A stretch of 64,000 nt of DNA from Aquila chrysaetos chrysaetos (GCF_900496995.4 NC_044014.1:7142001-7206000), one strand, 5' to 3'. Positions 1-11,689 are shown, counted from the stretch's first letter. The notes: generated from the sequence alone by a model not told the origin. Program-made: numbers and translations.

Positions 1-81
1 CCAGACGAGATGATGACAGGGGTCCGTGGCGTAGCAGTGATGATTCAAGGCCAGGTCCTTGGAGACCGTTTGGTAAACCAG
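1..81 (+). CDS. EIF3A: EIF3A exon (partial, 5' end beyond window)
   Basis: Reading from base 3, the exon encodes an Arg/Asp-rich stretch with [13 protein letters not shown] and ends PFGKP plus one base of a split Gly codon. The donor is CAG|GTAAAA at 81/82. The acceptor of this exon lies before the window, so its start is unknown. Confidence 0.88.
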
Positions 82-3000
82 GTAAAATACAATAATATAA
101 TAATCTTCCCTCCAAAGCGTGTGTTAATCTAGTAGATAATGGATGTAGTGTGCTTGGTGCCAGAGATGGGAGAATCAACTCTGAAAACGTCTGGATTAAT
201 TTGGCTAATGTGGACACTCCTTTACTTAGTATAATTAAACCTTTTGATTTGGTTGAATTTAAAAAAAAAAAAAAAAAATGCAGCAGTGTCTGTTGCTTGC
301 CTGGAAGATACCTAAAGGTCACATAGTAATGCTGGTAATTTACCTATGTGCAGAAACAAAATATACAAGTTGAATGCTCTGATGGGAGAGAAACTTTCTG
401 ACTAGATTAGCACACCTTGGTCTCTTTCCCTGCCCCCTCTATATGTCTGAAATTAACCTCCTTCGAAGGATTTTGATAACATCATTCAAGTGTGTCTGGT
501 TTTGATAAGCCTTTTTTATGTGTACAAAGATACTCCTGTTTTTAGCATTCCCGTTTTGCTTTTGTGTCTACCTTTCTTGAAAATCCTGCTTTGAGCAGGA
601 GCTTGGACTAGATGAACTTCTGAGGTCCCTTATAATCTGATTTATCCTATTCTTGTATAGTTTATTTCTAGTCTTAAATCTTGTTGATGGTGACTAGAGC
701 AACTGTTTCTGATTCTTTTCAGAACTGTTGATGATGTTTAAATGTTAGGTATGATACTGATTTAGACACCAATTCTGTAATCCAGGCCTGTAGGAAAGTT
801 ACCATAAATCTCAAAACTCACTCCAATAGCTTTCTCCTTTTTCCTATTTAAAGAAAAAGCAGGCTGCATAATAAAGAACTCCCATTCATAAATAACTGAA
901 CGATATTGCAGGATGCACTGTGTAAGTTGATGGTAAACGATAGTCATATTTTAAAGTAGTGCTTTAAAAAGCAGTAAGTTCTTAAATAATTTGCTTGCCT
1001 AAAATCTCCTCACTTGCAGATTTTCACAAAGGAATCTCCTGTCTAAGCTCCCCCCTTTACTTCCTCCTGCACTTGTTTTGCACAAGACGCTTGAGGAGTC
1101 TGTGGTTTCTGGCTGAAAACTGCAGGGTGTAATCAACTCTGCTAAACTGTTACAGGCAGTCCTGATAGATGAGGTATATATTACTGTCTTTATATTAAGC
1201 AGTTTCTACATTGTTTTGTCTATGGCTCCCACTCGATGTGCACACTTTTTACAAGCATCTTGAGTTGGATCAGGGATCGAAACTTGAAGAACCAGTTTCT
1301 GTGAGGGAAGTAAAGGATTCTTTGTCTACAGAGAGGTCAGAGGTCAGTCACAAATTCCTTTGACTGTGTTTCTTTCTTACAGGGGGATGGAGAGAACGAG
1401 AAAAGGCTCGCGAGGACAGCTGGGGGCCTCCCCGAGACTCCAGACCTCCAGGAGACCGTGAATGGGATAGAGACAAAGATCGTGATGAAAATGAGAAAGA
1501 CCGTGAATTTGACAGAGATAGAGATTTTGATCGAGATGATCGTTTCAGGCGTCCCAGGTTTGACTTCTCTGTTTAAATATCTCTACAATGTTTCTGTTTT
1601 TAAAAAAAAAAAAAAAAAGTGCCCTGCTGATAAAGAAATAATATGACATCGCTGAGTGAAAGGAATAGTGGTTGGTTTGTATGAAATTAAGCACTTCAAG
1701 GCAGTAAATGGATAGTGGCGTTCTGGGGCCTTTTTGGTTTGTTATTTTTAAGGTGACATTAACTGTTTACAGAAGGAATCCCAAAATGCTTTACTGCTTT
1801 TAATTTTTTTTTTTTTTTTAACCTGTTATCAGGAGAATTTCATGTTAGGCTCCAGAGAAAAAGAAAAGGTTTTGGAAGTATGTCAGTATGTTAAATAGAG
1901 ACCCACTGGGCCTGGAAATATCTGTGTTGTGATTTATTATTACTTCTTTCCATAGCAAAGTTAAAATCTTAACACTTAAGTTTTATTTTACATTTTGAAT
2001 GGCAAAAGGGATGATGCTGGTTGGAGAAGAGGACCAGCTGAGGAAAATTCTAGCTGGAGAGATTCAAGTCGTCGTGAAGAATGGGACAGAGGTGGTCGTG
2101 ACATGAGAGATCGACGTACTGATGACAGAGATCCACCCCTCAGAAGAGGACCACCGCTCAGATCTGACCGTGAAGAACGTATGTTTATTTTAGTGTTCCT
2201 AAAGGCTTACAGTCATTATAGGGCCTTCATGTTACTTGGACAGTGCTAGGATGTGGTAAAATGGGAATAAGTTACATTTTCAGCCACTTAAACTCCCTTT
2301 GCAGAAGCAAAGTAATAGAAAAAAGCTTTAGTGTAATTGAGAATTCTTCCTTGAATCTTCTTTTAGTTGTATTCTTTTTCTGTCATAGTAGCATTTCACA
2401 TCTGCAGAAGGCTAACATTTTAAGTGTGCAGTTTTCATAGTAGGATTATGTTCAGGGTGAATGAAATTCTTGTACTTAAATTATCAAGATAGACATCCCA
2501 GAAAGTAATCTGTGGCTCATTTCTTAGAACCAATACAGTGTGAGGGTAATATTTCCAAACAAGGCCATATGGGTTTCACACTATTAATGGTATTGATTTT
2601 TGATGAATAACCTATTTTAATTACATACGTTAACCTGTTTTAATTATGTACACTTATTAATCCTTTGCTGTGTTCTAAAAACACAATAACAGCAAACACA
2701 TTTAGCCTGAGATACCATGTCTTCCAATTCTGGCGTTCTTGCGTTCAGAATCTCATTTGGTCTCTGCCCCGATTGTGGGTGCTCCCTGAACGTGGGTGCT
2801 GTCAGGCAGCTGGTCACGGAGAGCAGACTGGAACAGAACACAGCATGTCACACGGGACTTCAGCTGGCAGAAAGGCCAAGGGTTCTCAATGTGGAGACTT
2901 TTGTTTTGTTTTGTTTTATTTGTTAATTTTTTTTTTTTTTAATGTATCAAGAAGTTTAGGTGTTTGATTGTCTGGTTTGGTACTTGACACAGCTTTGTTC

Positions 3001-3827
3001 ACACATAGCTAGGATAGAATTCTTAACATCCTTTTTGGTGGAAATGAACAATTCTTCATACAGTAAAGGGTGGTGAATGCTGTTACCAGTGGAGTTGTGT
3101 AATCCGGTGCCGTTTATACCTCTGATTTCAGTAAGCTGAAGAGTAATTTGCTGTCTTTCAAGGCAGTGAACACCTAAACATTTTCCACAAGTGTTTTTAA
3201 GTTAGGATATTTCTGTTTTCGGGGTTCAGTCATTTCTAAGGAGATGCTTTTGTGCTTTTAATTCTGATAATAATATAAGAATATATTTTTACATCATAAA
3301 ACCACATACATCAATAGAACATTCTTACTGCAGTTATTGTATTTTAAAGATGACACTTGGGTTGCTCACAACAATCCTGAATCTGAAAAGAGGCTTGAGT
3401 AGTTCCTGTCTGTTACTTCACTGTAGAATTAGACTGTGCATTTGGCTGTCATCATCATCTTGCCTCTTGGCAAGATGGAGAATCAGTAAATCAGACTGTC
3501 TGTGCTGGGCATATTCGTTTAAACTCTTGCGGGCTGCTTGGTGGAGCATGACAAAGGTTGTTTTATTGTCCTTCTGTATTTGTAGCAAGCTCATGGCGGC
3601 GTGCTGATGATAGGAGAGAAGAACGTGGAGAAGAACGTGAAACAGTTCGGCGATCAGCTCCTGCTCCTGCTGCTCCTCCAGCTTCTGCTCCCCCACCAGC
3701 ATCAAAAGATCGAGAAAGAGATGGGGAGAAGGAGAAAGGTTCCTGGAAAACAGAAAAGGAGCGTGAGCCCCTTCGCCGTACTAAAAATGAGACAGATGAA
3801 GAGGGGTGGACCACTGTACGACGTTAA
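1..3827 (+). CDS. EIF3A: Eukaryotic translation initiation factor 3 subunit A, C-terminal part (5'-truncated by window edge)
   Basis: Four exons join in frame: 1-81, 1383-1557, 2009-2178 and 3586-3827, giving about 220 C-terminal residues and a TAA stop at 3825-3827. All internal borders are GT-AG, and codon phase is kept across each. The protein is a low-complexity Arg/Asp/Glu/Trp-rich tail (blocks such as [19 protein letters not shown] and [10 protein letters not shown]) that ends in [13 protein letters not shown], the recognisable vertebrate eIF3a C-terminus. Known role: eIF3a is the large scaffold of the eIF3 complex on the 40S subunit in cytoplasmic translation initiation. Its N-terminal PCI/spectrin regions lie outside this window. 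The tail is thought to contact eIF4B and RNA. It is convergent with NANOS1, with stop codons about 8.25 kb apart. No frameshift or internal stop is seen, so the gene looks intact here. Confidence 0.95.
585..655 (+). mobile_element. CR1 LINE 3'-tail fragment, in EIF3A intron
   Basis: The segment GAGCAGGAGCTTGGACTAGA...TGAGGTCCCTTATAATCTGA resembles the conserved CR1 3' end (GG..TTGGACTAGATGA...GAGGTCCCTTCCAA). It is sense to EIF3A and about 70 bp, strongly diverged. Edges are approximate. Confidence 0.6.
1383..1557 (+). CDS. EIF3A: EIF3A exon
   Basis: The acceptor is a pyrimidine-rich tract ending TTACAG at 1382. The donor is CCCAG|GTTTGA after 1557. The exon is 175 nt and encodes [18 protein letters not shown] followed by DRD/DRE repeats and the RFRRPR motif, typical of the eIF3a tail. 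It enters with two bases completing a Gly codon and leaves with two bases of an Arg codon. Confidence 0.93.
2009..2178 (+). CDS. EIF3A: EIF3A exon
   Basis: The acceptor is GGCAAAAG|GG at 2008, with a T-rich stretch further upstream. The donor is GAAC|GTATGT after 2178. The exon encodes [18 protein letters not shown], then a basic/acidic run and [15 protein letters not shown]. The acceptor is chosen because it keeps the frame and matches the known eIF3a order [14 protein letters not shown]. Confidence 0.92.
3586..3827 (+). CDS. EIF3A: EIF3A terminal coding exon
   Basis: The acceptor is TATTTGTAG|CA at 3585. The exon encodes [16 protein letters not shown], an Ala/Pro-rich linker, a Lys/Glu/Arg-rich segment, and the conserved end [17 protein letters not shown] before TAA. 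Open frames in other registers and on the opposite strand here are shadows of this biased composition. Confidence 0.94.
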
Positions 3828-4100
3828 GTGAAAATCACAGAGTTTAACCAATGTTTTAGCTTTGATTTGATGGAATCCATGGATTATATTTGTGCTTATA
3901 AACATTCTGAATTGGAATTCTTTAACAAATGTTTTGAGGTAATGTGAAAGCATGAGCTTGAATTACTTACTCATATAGATTGATCATGCACAAAACTCAC
4001 AGCAGAAGGTTGGAAATTGAATGCCAGATTTTGAAATTTCAAATTATGCTTATTTCATGGGTCATTTGTTGCTAAAATAAAAAGAAGCAAGCCCAACAGC
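3828..4100 (+). other. EIF3A: EIF3A 3' UTR (proximal part)
   Basis: AT-rich non-coding sequence directly follows the EIF3A stop codon. Its extent depends on which poly(A) signal is used. The first AATAAA lies about 250 nt after the stop. Longer UTR forms ending after 4404 or 4861 are possible. Confidence 0.7.
4076..4081 (+). terminator. EIF3A: Candidate poly(A) signal AATAAA for EIF3A (proximal)
   Basis: An AATAAA hexamer lies 249 nt after the stop. It is followed within about 50 nt by a U/GU-rich stretch (TGTCTTGAG...TTCTGTCTTG), the usual downstream element. Best of the three candidates in this 3' flank. Confidence 0.6.
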
Positions 4101-4281
4101 TGTCTTGAGTAATGCTTCTGTCTTGCACCAAAACAGGCTGACCTTTCTATTTTTAGTCTTTCTTAATTTGGAATGGGGTATTATCGTTGCAGAACATGCA
4201 TTTGAGAACACCTCTGTTCACACAGTGGAATTATTGAAAAAGCAGAGCTAAATCAATTTCCATAATTAGCCAAAAAAAAGA

Positions 4282-4295
4282 GGGGGGGGGGGGGG
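4282..4295 (+). repeat. Homopolymer G(14)
   Basis: An uninterrupted run of 14 G after AAAAAAAAGA, in the EIF3A 3' flank. It is likely length-polymorphic, and would be in the transcript if a distal poly(A) site is used. Confidence 0.9.
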
Positions 4296-4398
4296 AAAGC
4301 CCTTTCTTACATAGGTATCTTTGAGGACAGGCGGTTTCCGAGAGACGTATTTTATCACTATCTAAATTCAGTAAGTTGTTTAAATTTGAATTAAATAC

Positions 4399-4404
4399 AA
4401 TAAA
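4399..4404 (+). terminator. Candidate poly(A) signal AATAAA (distal)
   Basis: An AATAAA sits in AT-rich sequence about 570 nt after the EIF3A stop. It could end a longer EIF3A 3' UTR. A third AATAAA is at 4856-4861. None can be ranked firmly without 3'-end reads. Confidence 0.3.
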
Positions 4405-4409
4405 TATTA

Positions 4410-5394
4410 TGAGCATTAGCTACACTGGGATATTTTCTGTAGATTTACTTGAATACATAACTCCTACGAGGCCATTTTGCAGTCATTGTTCCAGTAATGT
4501 ATACTGCTGCAGTGTACAACCACAAAACTTCAAGCTTTTACAATTTAAGTGTTTTGGTAAGCATATGGCTATGTATTTTCTGTTGCCAATATCACAACTG
4601 CTTTTTCCATTACTGGATAATTCATGCCTTTCAAGGATTTATAAATATTGTCATATTTAAAATGTGTGGTTTTGGAGAAATTGTTGAATTTTCCCCCAAT
4701 TCTTTGTCTTCAGGGTCAATTCTTTCCCTTTCCAAAAAAGTGATTTGTAGTAATGGCTGTGTTGACTTCAATTTTGGGGTGTGGTAACAACAATTAATTA
4801 TCTGGTCATAGTGAAGCCAACACAGAACTTGCTGCTGTGTGTTTCTTCAATGATAAATAAACAACTTAAGGAATTAGCTGCTACAGTGTCTTGACTTTTT
4901 AGTAATTTCCTGCAATGTACGTTAATGCAGAACAGCTTTTGAACAACTCTTTTCTGTATGCATACCTGTTTCTGTACCTGCTGAAGGAGAATGTGAGAAC
5001 ACCTGGGACAGTTTCTTCCTGAGTAACCTGGTTTAATTTTAACGTGTGTGAACAAAAGTTGTCATACTCCTCTTGTCCTTTTCCTGCCCTCTTCTGAGTT
5101 ATCCAGGACCGGTAGGTTTCTCAGGAGAAACTTGCTCTCGGAGTCATCTTCTGAATTTTTGTGCCTTGGGAGCCTGTCATCTCATTGCTTGTTGAGTCAC
5201 AGAATTCCTTCAGGGCAGTAGTGTCTTCTAAGTCTTTGGGGTTTTTTGCTATGTTTTTGTTCATCATACAGTCCTACAAAGGATGGAACTAGAGAACGGC
5301 AGCTATCCAGTAACAGAGAGCACTTACTGGATTTGGAGTAGTGGGTGCTACTGCTGTTTGGCTGCCTCTTGCTGTCCTTACGTTCTGTGTTGTA
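4410..5394. other. Intergenic stretch, no gene seen
   Basis: AT-rich sequence with no recognised coding region or repeat family. It may include distal EIF3A 3' UTR (AATAAA at 4856). Short open frames on both strands lack recognisable similarity and start/stop support. Confidence 0.5.
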
Positions 5395-5576
5395 GGATCA
5401 CAGGATTATTCCTGTTAAAAGGGACTCCAGGAGCTAACTTCACTTCTGGCTGTCGAATGATTGTGTTACTCAGAACCACGTTTCTCCAGTGTGGTCTTGT
5501 ACAGTCCACAGCCTTGGAGGTTTTCAACTTTTCTGGGCAGCCTCTTCCACTGCTTGACTGCTCCCACACCAAAAAA

Positions 5577-6010
5577 TCATAGAATCGTGGAATAGTTTGG
5601 GTTGGAAGAGACATTTAAAGGCCATCTAGTCCAACCCCCCTGCAAATGAGCAAGGACATCTTCAACTAGATCAGGTTGCTCAGAGCCCCGTCCAACCTGA
5701 CCTTGAATGTTCCCAGGGGTGGGGCATCGACCACCTCTCTGGGCAGCCTGTGCCAGCGTTTCACCACCCTCATTGTAAAAAATTTCTTCCTTCTATCTAA
5801 TCTGAACCTACCTGCCTTTAGTTTAAAACCATTACCCCTTGTCCTATCACTACAGACCCTACTACTGTCCCCATAAGCTCCCTTTAAGTATTGAAAGGCC
5901 ACAATCGGGTCTCCCCAGAGCCTTCTCTTCTCCAGGCTGAACAACCCCAACTCTCTCAGCCTGTCTTTGTAGGAGAGGTGTTCCAGCCCTCTGATCATTT
6001 TTGTGGCCCT
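5577..6010 (-). mobile_element. Younger 5'-truncated CR1 LINE nested in the older CR1
   Basis: Read on the minus strand, this is a clean CR1 3' end. It starts inside the C-terminus of ORF2 at about 6010 and ends at 5577 with the CR1-type terminal ATTCTATGA (seen on the + strand as TCATAGAAT). A short direct repeat CAAAAA flanks it (5570-5575 and 6011-6016), a candidate target-site duplication. It is less decayed than the surrounding CR1, so it is younger. The 5' truncation is normal for CR1. Confidence 0.92.
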
Positions 6011-6013
6011 CAA
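5666..6013 (-). pseudogene. CR1 ORF2 C-terminal fragment
   Basis: An uninterrupted frame of about 115 residues encodes the end of the CR1 ORF2 polyprotein: [20 protein letters not shown], then [62 protein letters not shown] and a terminal [15 protein letters not shown] end (here [11 protein letters not shown]) with a stop. ORF2 normally encodes endonuclease and reverse transcriptase. Only the tail after the RT domain is present, so it has no activity. There is no proper start codon: the frame simply runs in from the truncated 5' edge. Confidence 0.85.
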
Positions 6014-6752
6014 AAAGCATAACCCTCTCTCTTTTCAGCTTCTACCCAGCGTCTCTCAGCCTCCTGCCTACGCGCTGCTGTGAAAAGTCTGAATTTTCCC
6101 AGTAACTTCCTGCTAGGCACTGGGTGGCTGCTGTTAGGTCTCCCCAAAGCTGCCTCTTCTCCAGGCTGAACAAGCCCTGTCCCCTCAGCCTTTCCTCCCA
6201 GGCAAGTGCTCCAGCCCCTGACTGTCACGTCGGTCCTCTGCTGAACTTAAATTCAGCCATGACCTTGTATGGTGGGCAACGGGACCCAAAACTGCATGCA
6301 GTAGTCGAGATGAGGTCTGTTGAGGAGGATGCTCTGCTCATCTGCAGGCTATGGTCCTGTTCAAAACAGCCGGACATCTGACTCATGCTCAGCTCTTTGC
6401 CTGCCAGGGCCCCGGAGGCATCTGAGCCTCCCCCCAGTCTATCACTGGAAGGGCTTCTTCCTTGGCAGTGCAGGACTCTGCCCTTCTCCGTGTTGAATTT
6501 CACCAGGCTCCTGCCCAGCCTGTCTCAGTCCCTCCGGATGGCAGCCCTGCCCCGAGCGCGTTGGCTGGTCCTGCCGCTTCGGTGTCATCCGCAAACCTGC
6601 TGACGCCTCCAGGTCCTCGAGAAAGACGTCAGGCCAGGTCACGGGTCGGACCCCTGTCATACCCCGCTCCACGTGCAGTCCAGCCCGTTGACCACGATGC
6701 TGAGCCTGAACATCCAACTATTTTTTCTGCCCACCTTGTTATCTAGGCTGTA

Positions 6753-6965
6753 TCATCCTAACTTGGGTACAAGAATATTGTGTGAGACAGCATTGAAAGC
6801 CCCACTAAAGTTGAGATGAAGAACATCTGCTGTTCCTTCCCTTGTCCACAAAGTTACTGTGTTGTTGAAGGCAGGATTTACCCTCATTCTGCCAGTCACC
6901 CAGCTGCTCCCAATCACCACCTCCTGCATGTGCCCAAAAACACGCTCTGAAATTACCTCCTCCAC
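6753..6965 (-). pseudogene. CR1 ORF2 reverse-transcriptase fragment (decayed)
   Basis: A minus-strand frame of about 70 residues includes DVLHLNFSGAFNAVSHNIL, the RT motif A region of CR1 (normally an Asp follows the hydrophobic pair). The catalytic Asp is replaced by Asn, and the flanking ORF2 continues in other frames. It belongs to the older CR1 copy. Confidence 0.7.
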
Positions 6966-7110
6966 GATTTCCCCAGGGGCTGAAGTGACACCATCTGGCC
7001 CGCAGTTTCTCTGATGGTCCTTTTGGCCTTTTTGAAAGATGGGTGCAACGTTTGCCTTTTTCCAGTCATCAGCAAGATGTAAAGAGTGATTATCCCTCCA
7101 GTTACATATT

Positions 7111-10100
7111 TTTAATTTTATCCAAAGCCATTTTTACATGGGGATAAATGTTAGTGATCATTGCACCCGCTAAGGCTCCGTTCCCAAATCTGTGTTCTTA
7201 ACTTCCATTATTTAAGATTGTGATAATGTTGCCAACGCGTGTAAAATTCTCAGGACTGGGCAGCTTGAGAAAAGATCTGCAAGATACAAGCTTTACAGAC
7301 ATGCCAGTGTGTTTATTTTACTCCTTGATCATTTTAGACAGAATACTAACTACAGTGATCAAAAACCACCACTGACCAAATCCAACAGCTAAAACCTCCA
7401 CCTACTACCGTAATTATACATTAGCACAAAGTTTTGTTACCTGAAAATGTTGATGAAGTCAAATGAATTCTCTGTCAGGCATGGCTGTGTTTGATCGATT
7501 CATGTTCAGTTAAACATCTAAAATTTTCAGTGAACCTTGGAAGAAGACAAAACTGTCACACACTATATTTAGAAGGCAGCACTTAAGGCTACCGCTGGTT
7601 AAACGGATGCAAATGTTGCTCGATTAGAACACGTCTCCAAGAGCAGAGCAAGGCAGGTGATCAGGTACGAGCAGTTCGTTTCTTTCCCGCTCCGGGAGCA
7701 GCCCAGTGACTGACCCCAGCTGGTGAGCAGGGCTGAGGACCATCAGGGTGCTCAGCAGAAGTAGGGTATAGACATTTTAATTCTATTTTCTCTCAAGTGC
7801 CTTTGTTCTAAACAATAAAATCACTATTTGATCAGAACTGGCAGACCAGGGCCGGGGCAACGGATGAAGTGGTGCCACTCCAGTCTGGGCACAGCCACGA
7901 CTGCATCTCGGGAGACGTCCTGACCTTGGGGAGCTACGGTGCCGCTGGGCTGGTGGACAGCCGGGAGGTAATCTCAAACTGGAAGAGTCCTGGAACTCTC
8001 GTCTTGCTGTAAACGAAATATAGCTGTTGTTGTTTTAATATCCCTGGGCTGCTGTCATTGACAGCAACTGCTACACGTAAGGAAGTTTTTCTTCTGTAAC
8101 TAAAAGGTACGGTTAAATTGTGTAAGCCTCCAAAGCGAAGGTGTTAGGTCAGTGAAATGTGAGATTCAAAATTTACCTGTTACTCAGCCACTAGTACCCG
8201 TCCTGTGTGGTTTACTACAGAATTGCAAGGAGTAGGCACGCAACTGGCATAACAAGAACACCCAATTCTTCCTATTTTGCCAGGGCAGGACCAGCTAGAA
8301 CTGAAGTGCTCTACACTCTCTGTGGTCCTCCTCTGAAAAGCAATTATTACTGCATTTAATTATGGTAGGCTGGAGATTCTACAAGCTATTCCACTGCTTT
8401 TTGCTAATGAAAATCTCCCTTGCTGCAATTCAGGCTTTGTTAGTCCTTTCACTCTTGGGCAGGAGAACGGTCTACTGGCTTTGCTACATCTTTTTCTGTA
8501 TTTAGCATTATCAGTTCTGTTTTGCCCAGACAACAGGCATATTAGAAGTAATTATCTTCCTCCCCATGTGACTTAGCAAACTATCTCCATTATATATTAA
8601 CCTATATATTTGGTGGGTCAAACTGGCACATCTATGGGAAGGAAAGACATTTTATAACCATTATGGTTTAGCCCTACAGCAAAGCAGCTACCTGAGGCAC
8701 CCTGGTCAGCAGGCTGAGACCAAACTCTGTCTAAATAAAAGATGGGTCCAGACTTACCTGACTTCAGCTGGACCAAGCTATCTATGCATATGAGAGTAGT
8801 TTTTAATTAGAAGTAGCTTGCTTATTGCCGAGGCTAGTACCAACTGAGGATGATTATAGGCTATCCAATCCTGTGTTCACTCCTCTTACCACAATGTCAC
8901 TATGTAAAAGATTCCATCACTTACATGCTTAGGAATATCTCCCTGTAATAAAGTAATTCTCTGAAGATAAAAGTATTTAATTTGAACAAGTGGCCATAAT
9001 AGTTTGATTTGCAGATGCCTGTAGAATAAATGAAAATAATATCTGGCTTTTCTTAGACCTCTCCTGTGGAGCACACAACAGCTGCAACCTGGGCTGCTTT
9101 CAGATTAAGCTATTTGCTGTTCCTAGGATTTAAATCACTAATGTAAATGGTTTCCACTATTTAAGCAAAGTAACACTATAAGCACTATCTACTGTAACAA
9201 GCGTTTCAGAATGACCAAGAACTAGCATGTTTCAGCTCACCCAGTGCCACAAGGAGTGTGCTGGTGCACAGGAAATGGCAGCAGCTTACTTAAAAAACCA
9301 TGAAATGTCCTTAAAGGTTCAGTCCTTGTAGACACTGACTTGTAAAACTTTAAAGGGCAAATTGTCCTGTTGAACGATCGTGTAACTGAAGAGCCTTGCT
9401 CTCAGGCTGCCTTGTGCTGATGCTGAATCTTGTCCACTCCTCTCTGGAATAGTTTGGGGTTCCCCCCCCGCCCCCAACCGGTCTTTTGAAGCTGTTATTC
9501 TACCGCCTTACCTGTTACGACTTTGATCAGATGCCTAATGCCACGTAGGGGCTACGACAGGCAGCTCTCGGCCTTTCCACAGCGGCAAGGCTGCCCCAGT
9601 ACGCGTGTAGGACCAGAGAAGAACCAGGAGGGACAGGCAGCAGCAGAGGCCGTCGATACAACAGTTTTCCTCTTAGGCAGGCAGAGGGAAGAAACAGGCG
9701 CTGCATCCAAGGCAGGGCATCTTCTGGCGTCTTGATGAATTTCCAGGCATTGCCATAGGGCTGTTCCTACACAGTAGCTTAATGTACAGAGCAGAGAGGA
9801 GGGGTGGGTACATTGCAAACTCTGCGAGGATGACCTGGGATCCAGCCCTGCCGGAATTGCCCTTCAGAAAACACCCGAGACAGATTTTCTCAGATCTTCC
9901 TTGCTTTTGCGTCCAGTAACAGTCAAATGCATTAAAACGCGTGTACTGATCTTCAAACTTCCCACAAGGAGGTAACAAAAGTACAGAAGAAAACTCTTCC
10001 CACAGCATCACACCTGAGCTTGATTCTAAGGTGTGGTGGATACAGATTCAACCTATGTGGACGAGGCATCACAAAACCGAACACATCTAACAGTTTCGAA

Positions 10101-11300
10101 GAGCCCGTGGTGCAAGCCCCGCAGAATGACAGACAATATACAACGGCTATTTAGCACGAGGAGAGGGTAGCCCCAGCCGCTACGAAGTGCTGCCCCATTG
10201 CATTTGGTAATTAGACCCGACACCACCTTCGGAGCCATTCGGTGAAGATTTAAGAAAACACTTCCACGCAAAATCAGTTTCTCCCTCCCAATTGTTGCAG
10301 CTGTGCATCAACAGCAGTGACAAATAATGAACCCTGGGCCCTCCCGCCAGCCCACCCTGCACATTTTGACTCCGTTCTCGGCTGTCGGGCTCTCCCCCGC
10401 TCCTGCCCCCACCTACCACCCTGTTGAGCAGCACATCAAGAATCCACGCAAGCGCGCATCACCCCTCGCTTTCCTAGCTCCCTTTTTCTGCAGGACCCTT
10501 CTCCTTTCTCATCCTCCTGGTGATGCCCCAGCAGTTCCCACGCAAGGCTCTCCTCACCTCCCTGCTTTTGGGAGGGCCGACCGAGCACCCCTCCGTGTCC
10601 TGGGTGTCGGTAAAGCCATCTACAGCATAAACCTCTCGAACTTGGGCACCTGCCTTGCGGCTCCGGAGGACTCCTAAGCAAACTATGAACCTGCTGCTGC
10701 TCCTTGTCCTGCCTCCGAGTCACAATAAAAGCCATTTCTGATCTCTTTGAGGATTAGAAGCAACGCAGCCCTGATACTCGGTACCAAGGAACTGCCATCA
10801 CCTGGGGTCTAGGTCTTCAGCATCATTTTGTATAGTCTATGTAGTGTTAGGGATATTTGTTAACCACATGGGTAAATCCCTCCCACCTTGCGATGAGTTA
10901 AAGCCATGTTCTCTCAACTAACTCCTGAAAATATGTCACCTCCCCTTCTACCATTCTGCTACGGTCGCGGCTTTCTGCTTTGTCCAGGTCTCTTCTCTCC
11001 AAGGGCTTCCCAGCACCTCCCCGTTCCCCACCACAAACACCAGCTGCGTCAAAGCTTATTCTCTGCCATAACCCCTGCCTTTCCTTCAGCAGAGAGGGCT
11101 CCGTTTGTACCTCGGCCCAGAGCCATTACGTTTTTGAACACGCAACTATGATGCTTTCTCCTCTCAGACCTTCCCTAAAGCCGCGTATCGGACGCGGGGA
11201 CCTGCGAGACCAGCGCCGTCCACGCTCCCTAGTGGAACAGTTCAGGGGTGACCGTGGGGCACGGCACCGCTCTCCCATCGTGCCACGTAGGATGCTGCGA
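7111..11300. other. Intergenic DNA between EIF3A and NANOS1, no gene seen
   Basis: Mixed-composition unique sequence. I see no recognisable protein, tRNA or repeat family. A C-rich tract lies near 9463-9476. A + strand AATAAA at about 10723-10728 has no gene to serve. GC content rises from about 10.3 kb towards NANOS1. If NANOS1 has a long 3' UTR, part of the right end may be transcribed from the minus strand. Confidence 0.5.
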
Positions 11301-11486
11301 TTTTGGGGAGGAGGCGTTAAATCACCGAGTAACCCGGCGCAGGTTTGATCACAATTTGCTTCCCGCTTTTAAGACCGGCGAAGAAAATTGCACGGATATT
11401 TACTTTAAGAGCTGAAACGCCGAGTGTTGTACCCCAATTAAATACCCTGCTGTTAACAGGCAAGACGACAGCTCTCCTGCCCGACA

Positions 11487-11501
11487 CCCCCCCCCCCCCC
11501 C
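11487..11501 (+). repeat. Homopolymer C(15)
   Basis: A run of 15 C on the + strand, which is 15 G on the NANOS1 sense strand, about 575 nt after the NANOS1 stop. Confidence 0.9.
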
Positions 11502-11670
11502 TCCGCTGCAGCACCGGCCCCGAGCACCCAACCGGACCCCCCCCGACGGCACGGAGCGGCTGCCGCCGTTTCCCCCCCGCCTCGGGGAGGGAGGGGAACG
11601 GGACAACGGAGCCGGGCCGGGCCCGGAGCGGCGGCAGAGGGCAGCGGTGCCCCGCTGCAACCGCCCGGGA

Positions 11671-11689
11671 CCCCCCCCCCCCCCCCCCC
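11671..11689 (+). repeat. Homopolymer C(19)
   Basis: A run of 19 C on the + strand (G on the NANOS1 sense strand), about 390 nt after the NANOS1 stop. Length should be treated with care, because such runs are error-prone in assemblies. Confidence 0.9.

Larger units (their letters stand above)
5395..7110 (-). mobile_element. Older CR1 LINE fragment, split by a younger CR1
   Basis: This element lies antisense. Its left end (5395-5575) reads like a decayed CR1 3' terminus (ATCACAGGATTATTCCTG..., then ACTTTTCTGGGCAGCCT). It resumes from about 6011 to 7110 with GGTCTCCCCAAAGCTGCCTC...CTCCAGGCTGAACAAGCC and continues into ORF2. Recognisable ORF2 pieces on the minus strand are KFNTEKGRVLHC (about 6460-6503) and the reverse-transcriptase motif A region HLNFSGAFNAVSHNIL (about 6760-6815). 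The first catalytic Asp of motif A is Asn here, and the frame is broken by indels, so it is dead. The interruption at 5576-6010 is a second CR1 insertion. The right edge is approximate. Confidence 0.85.

Noticed and set aside
3060..3190. Possible H/ACA snoRNA in the last EIF3A intron (human EIF3A hosts SNORA19)
   Set aside because: An H-box-like AGAGTA (3140-3145) and an ACA (3178-3180) exist, but the spacing of about 33 nt is too short for a normal 3' hairpin. A covariance search against SNORA19 would decide.
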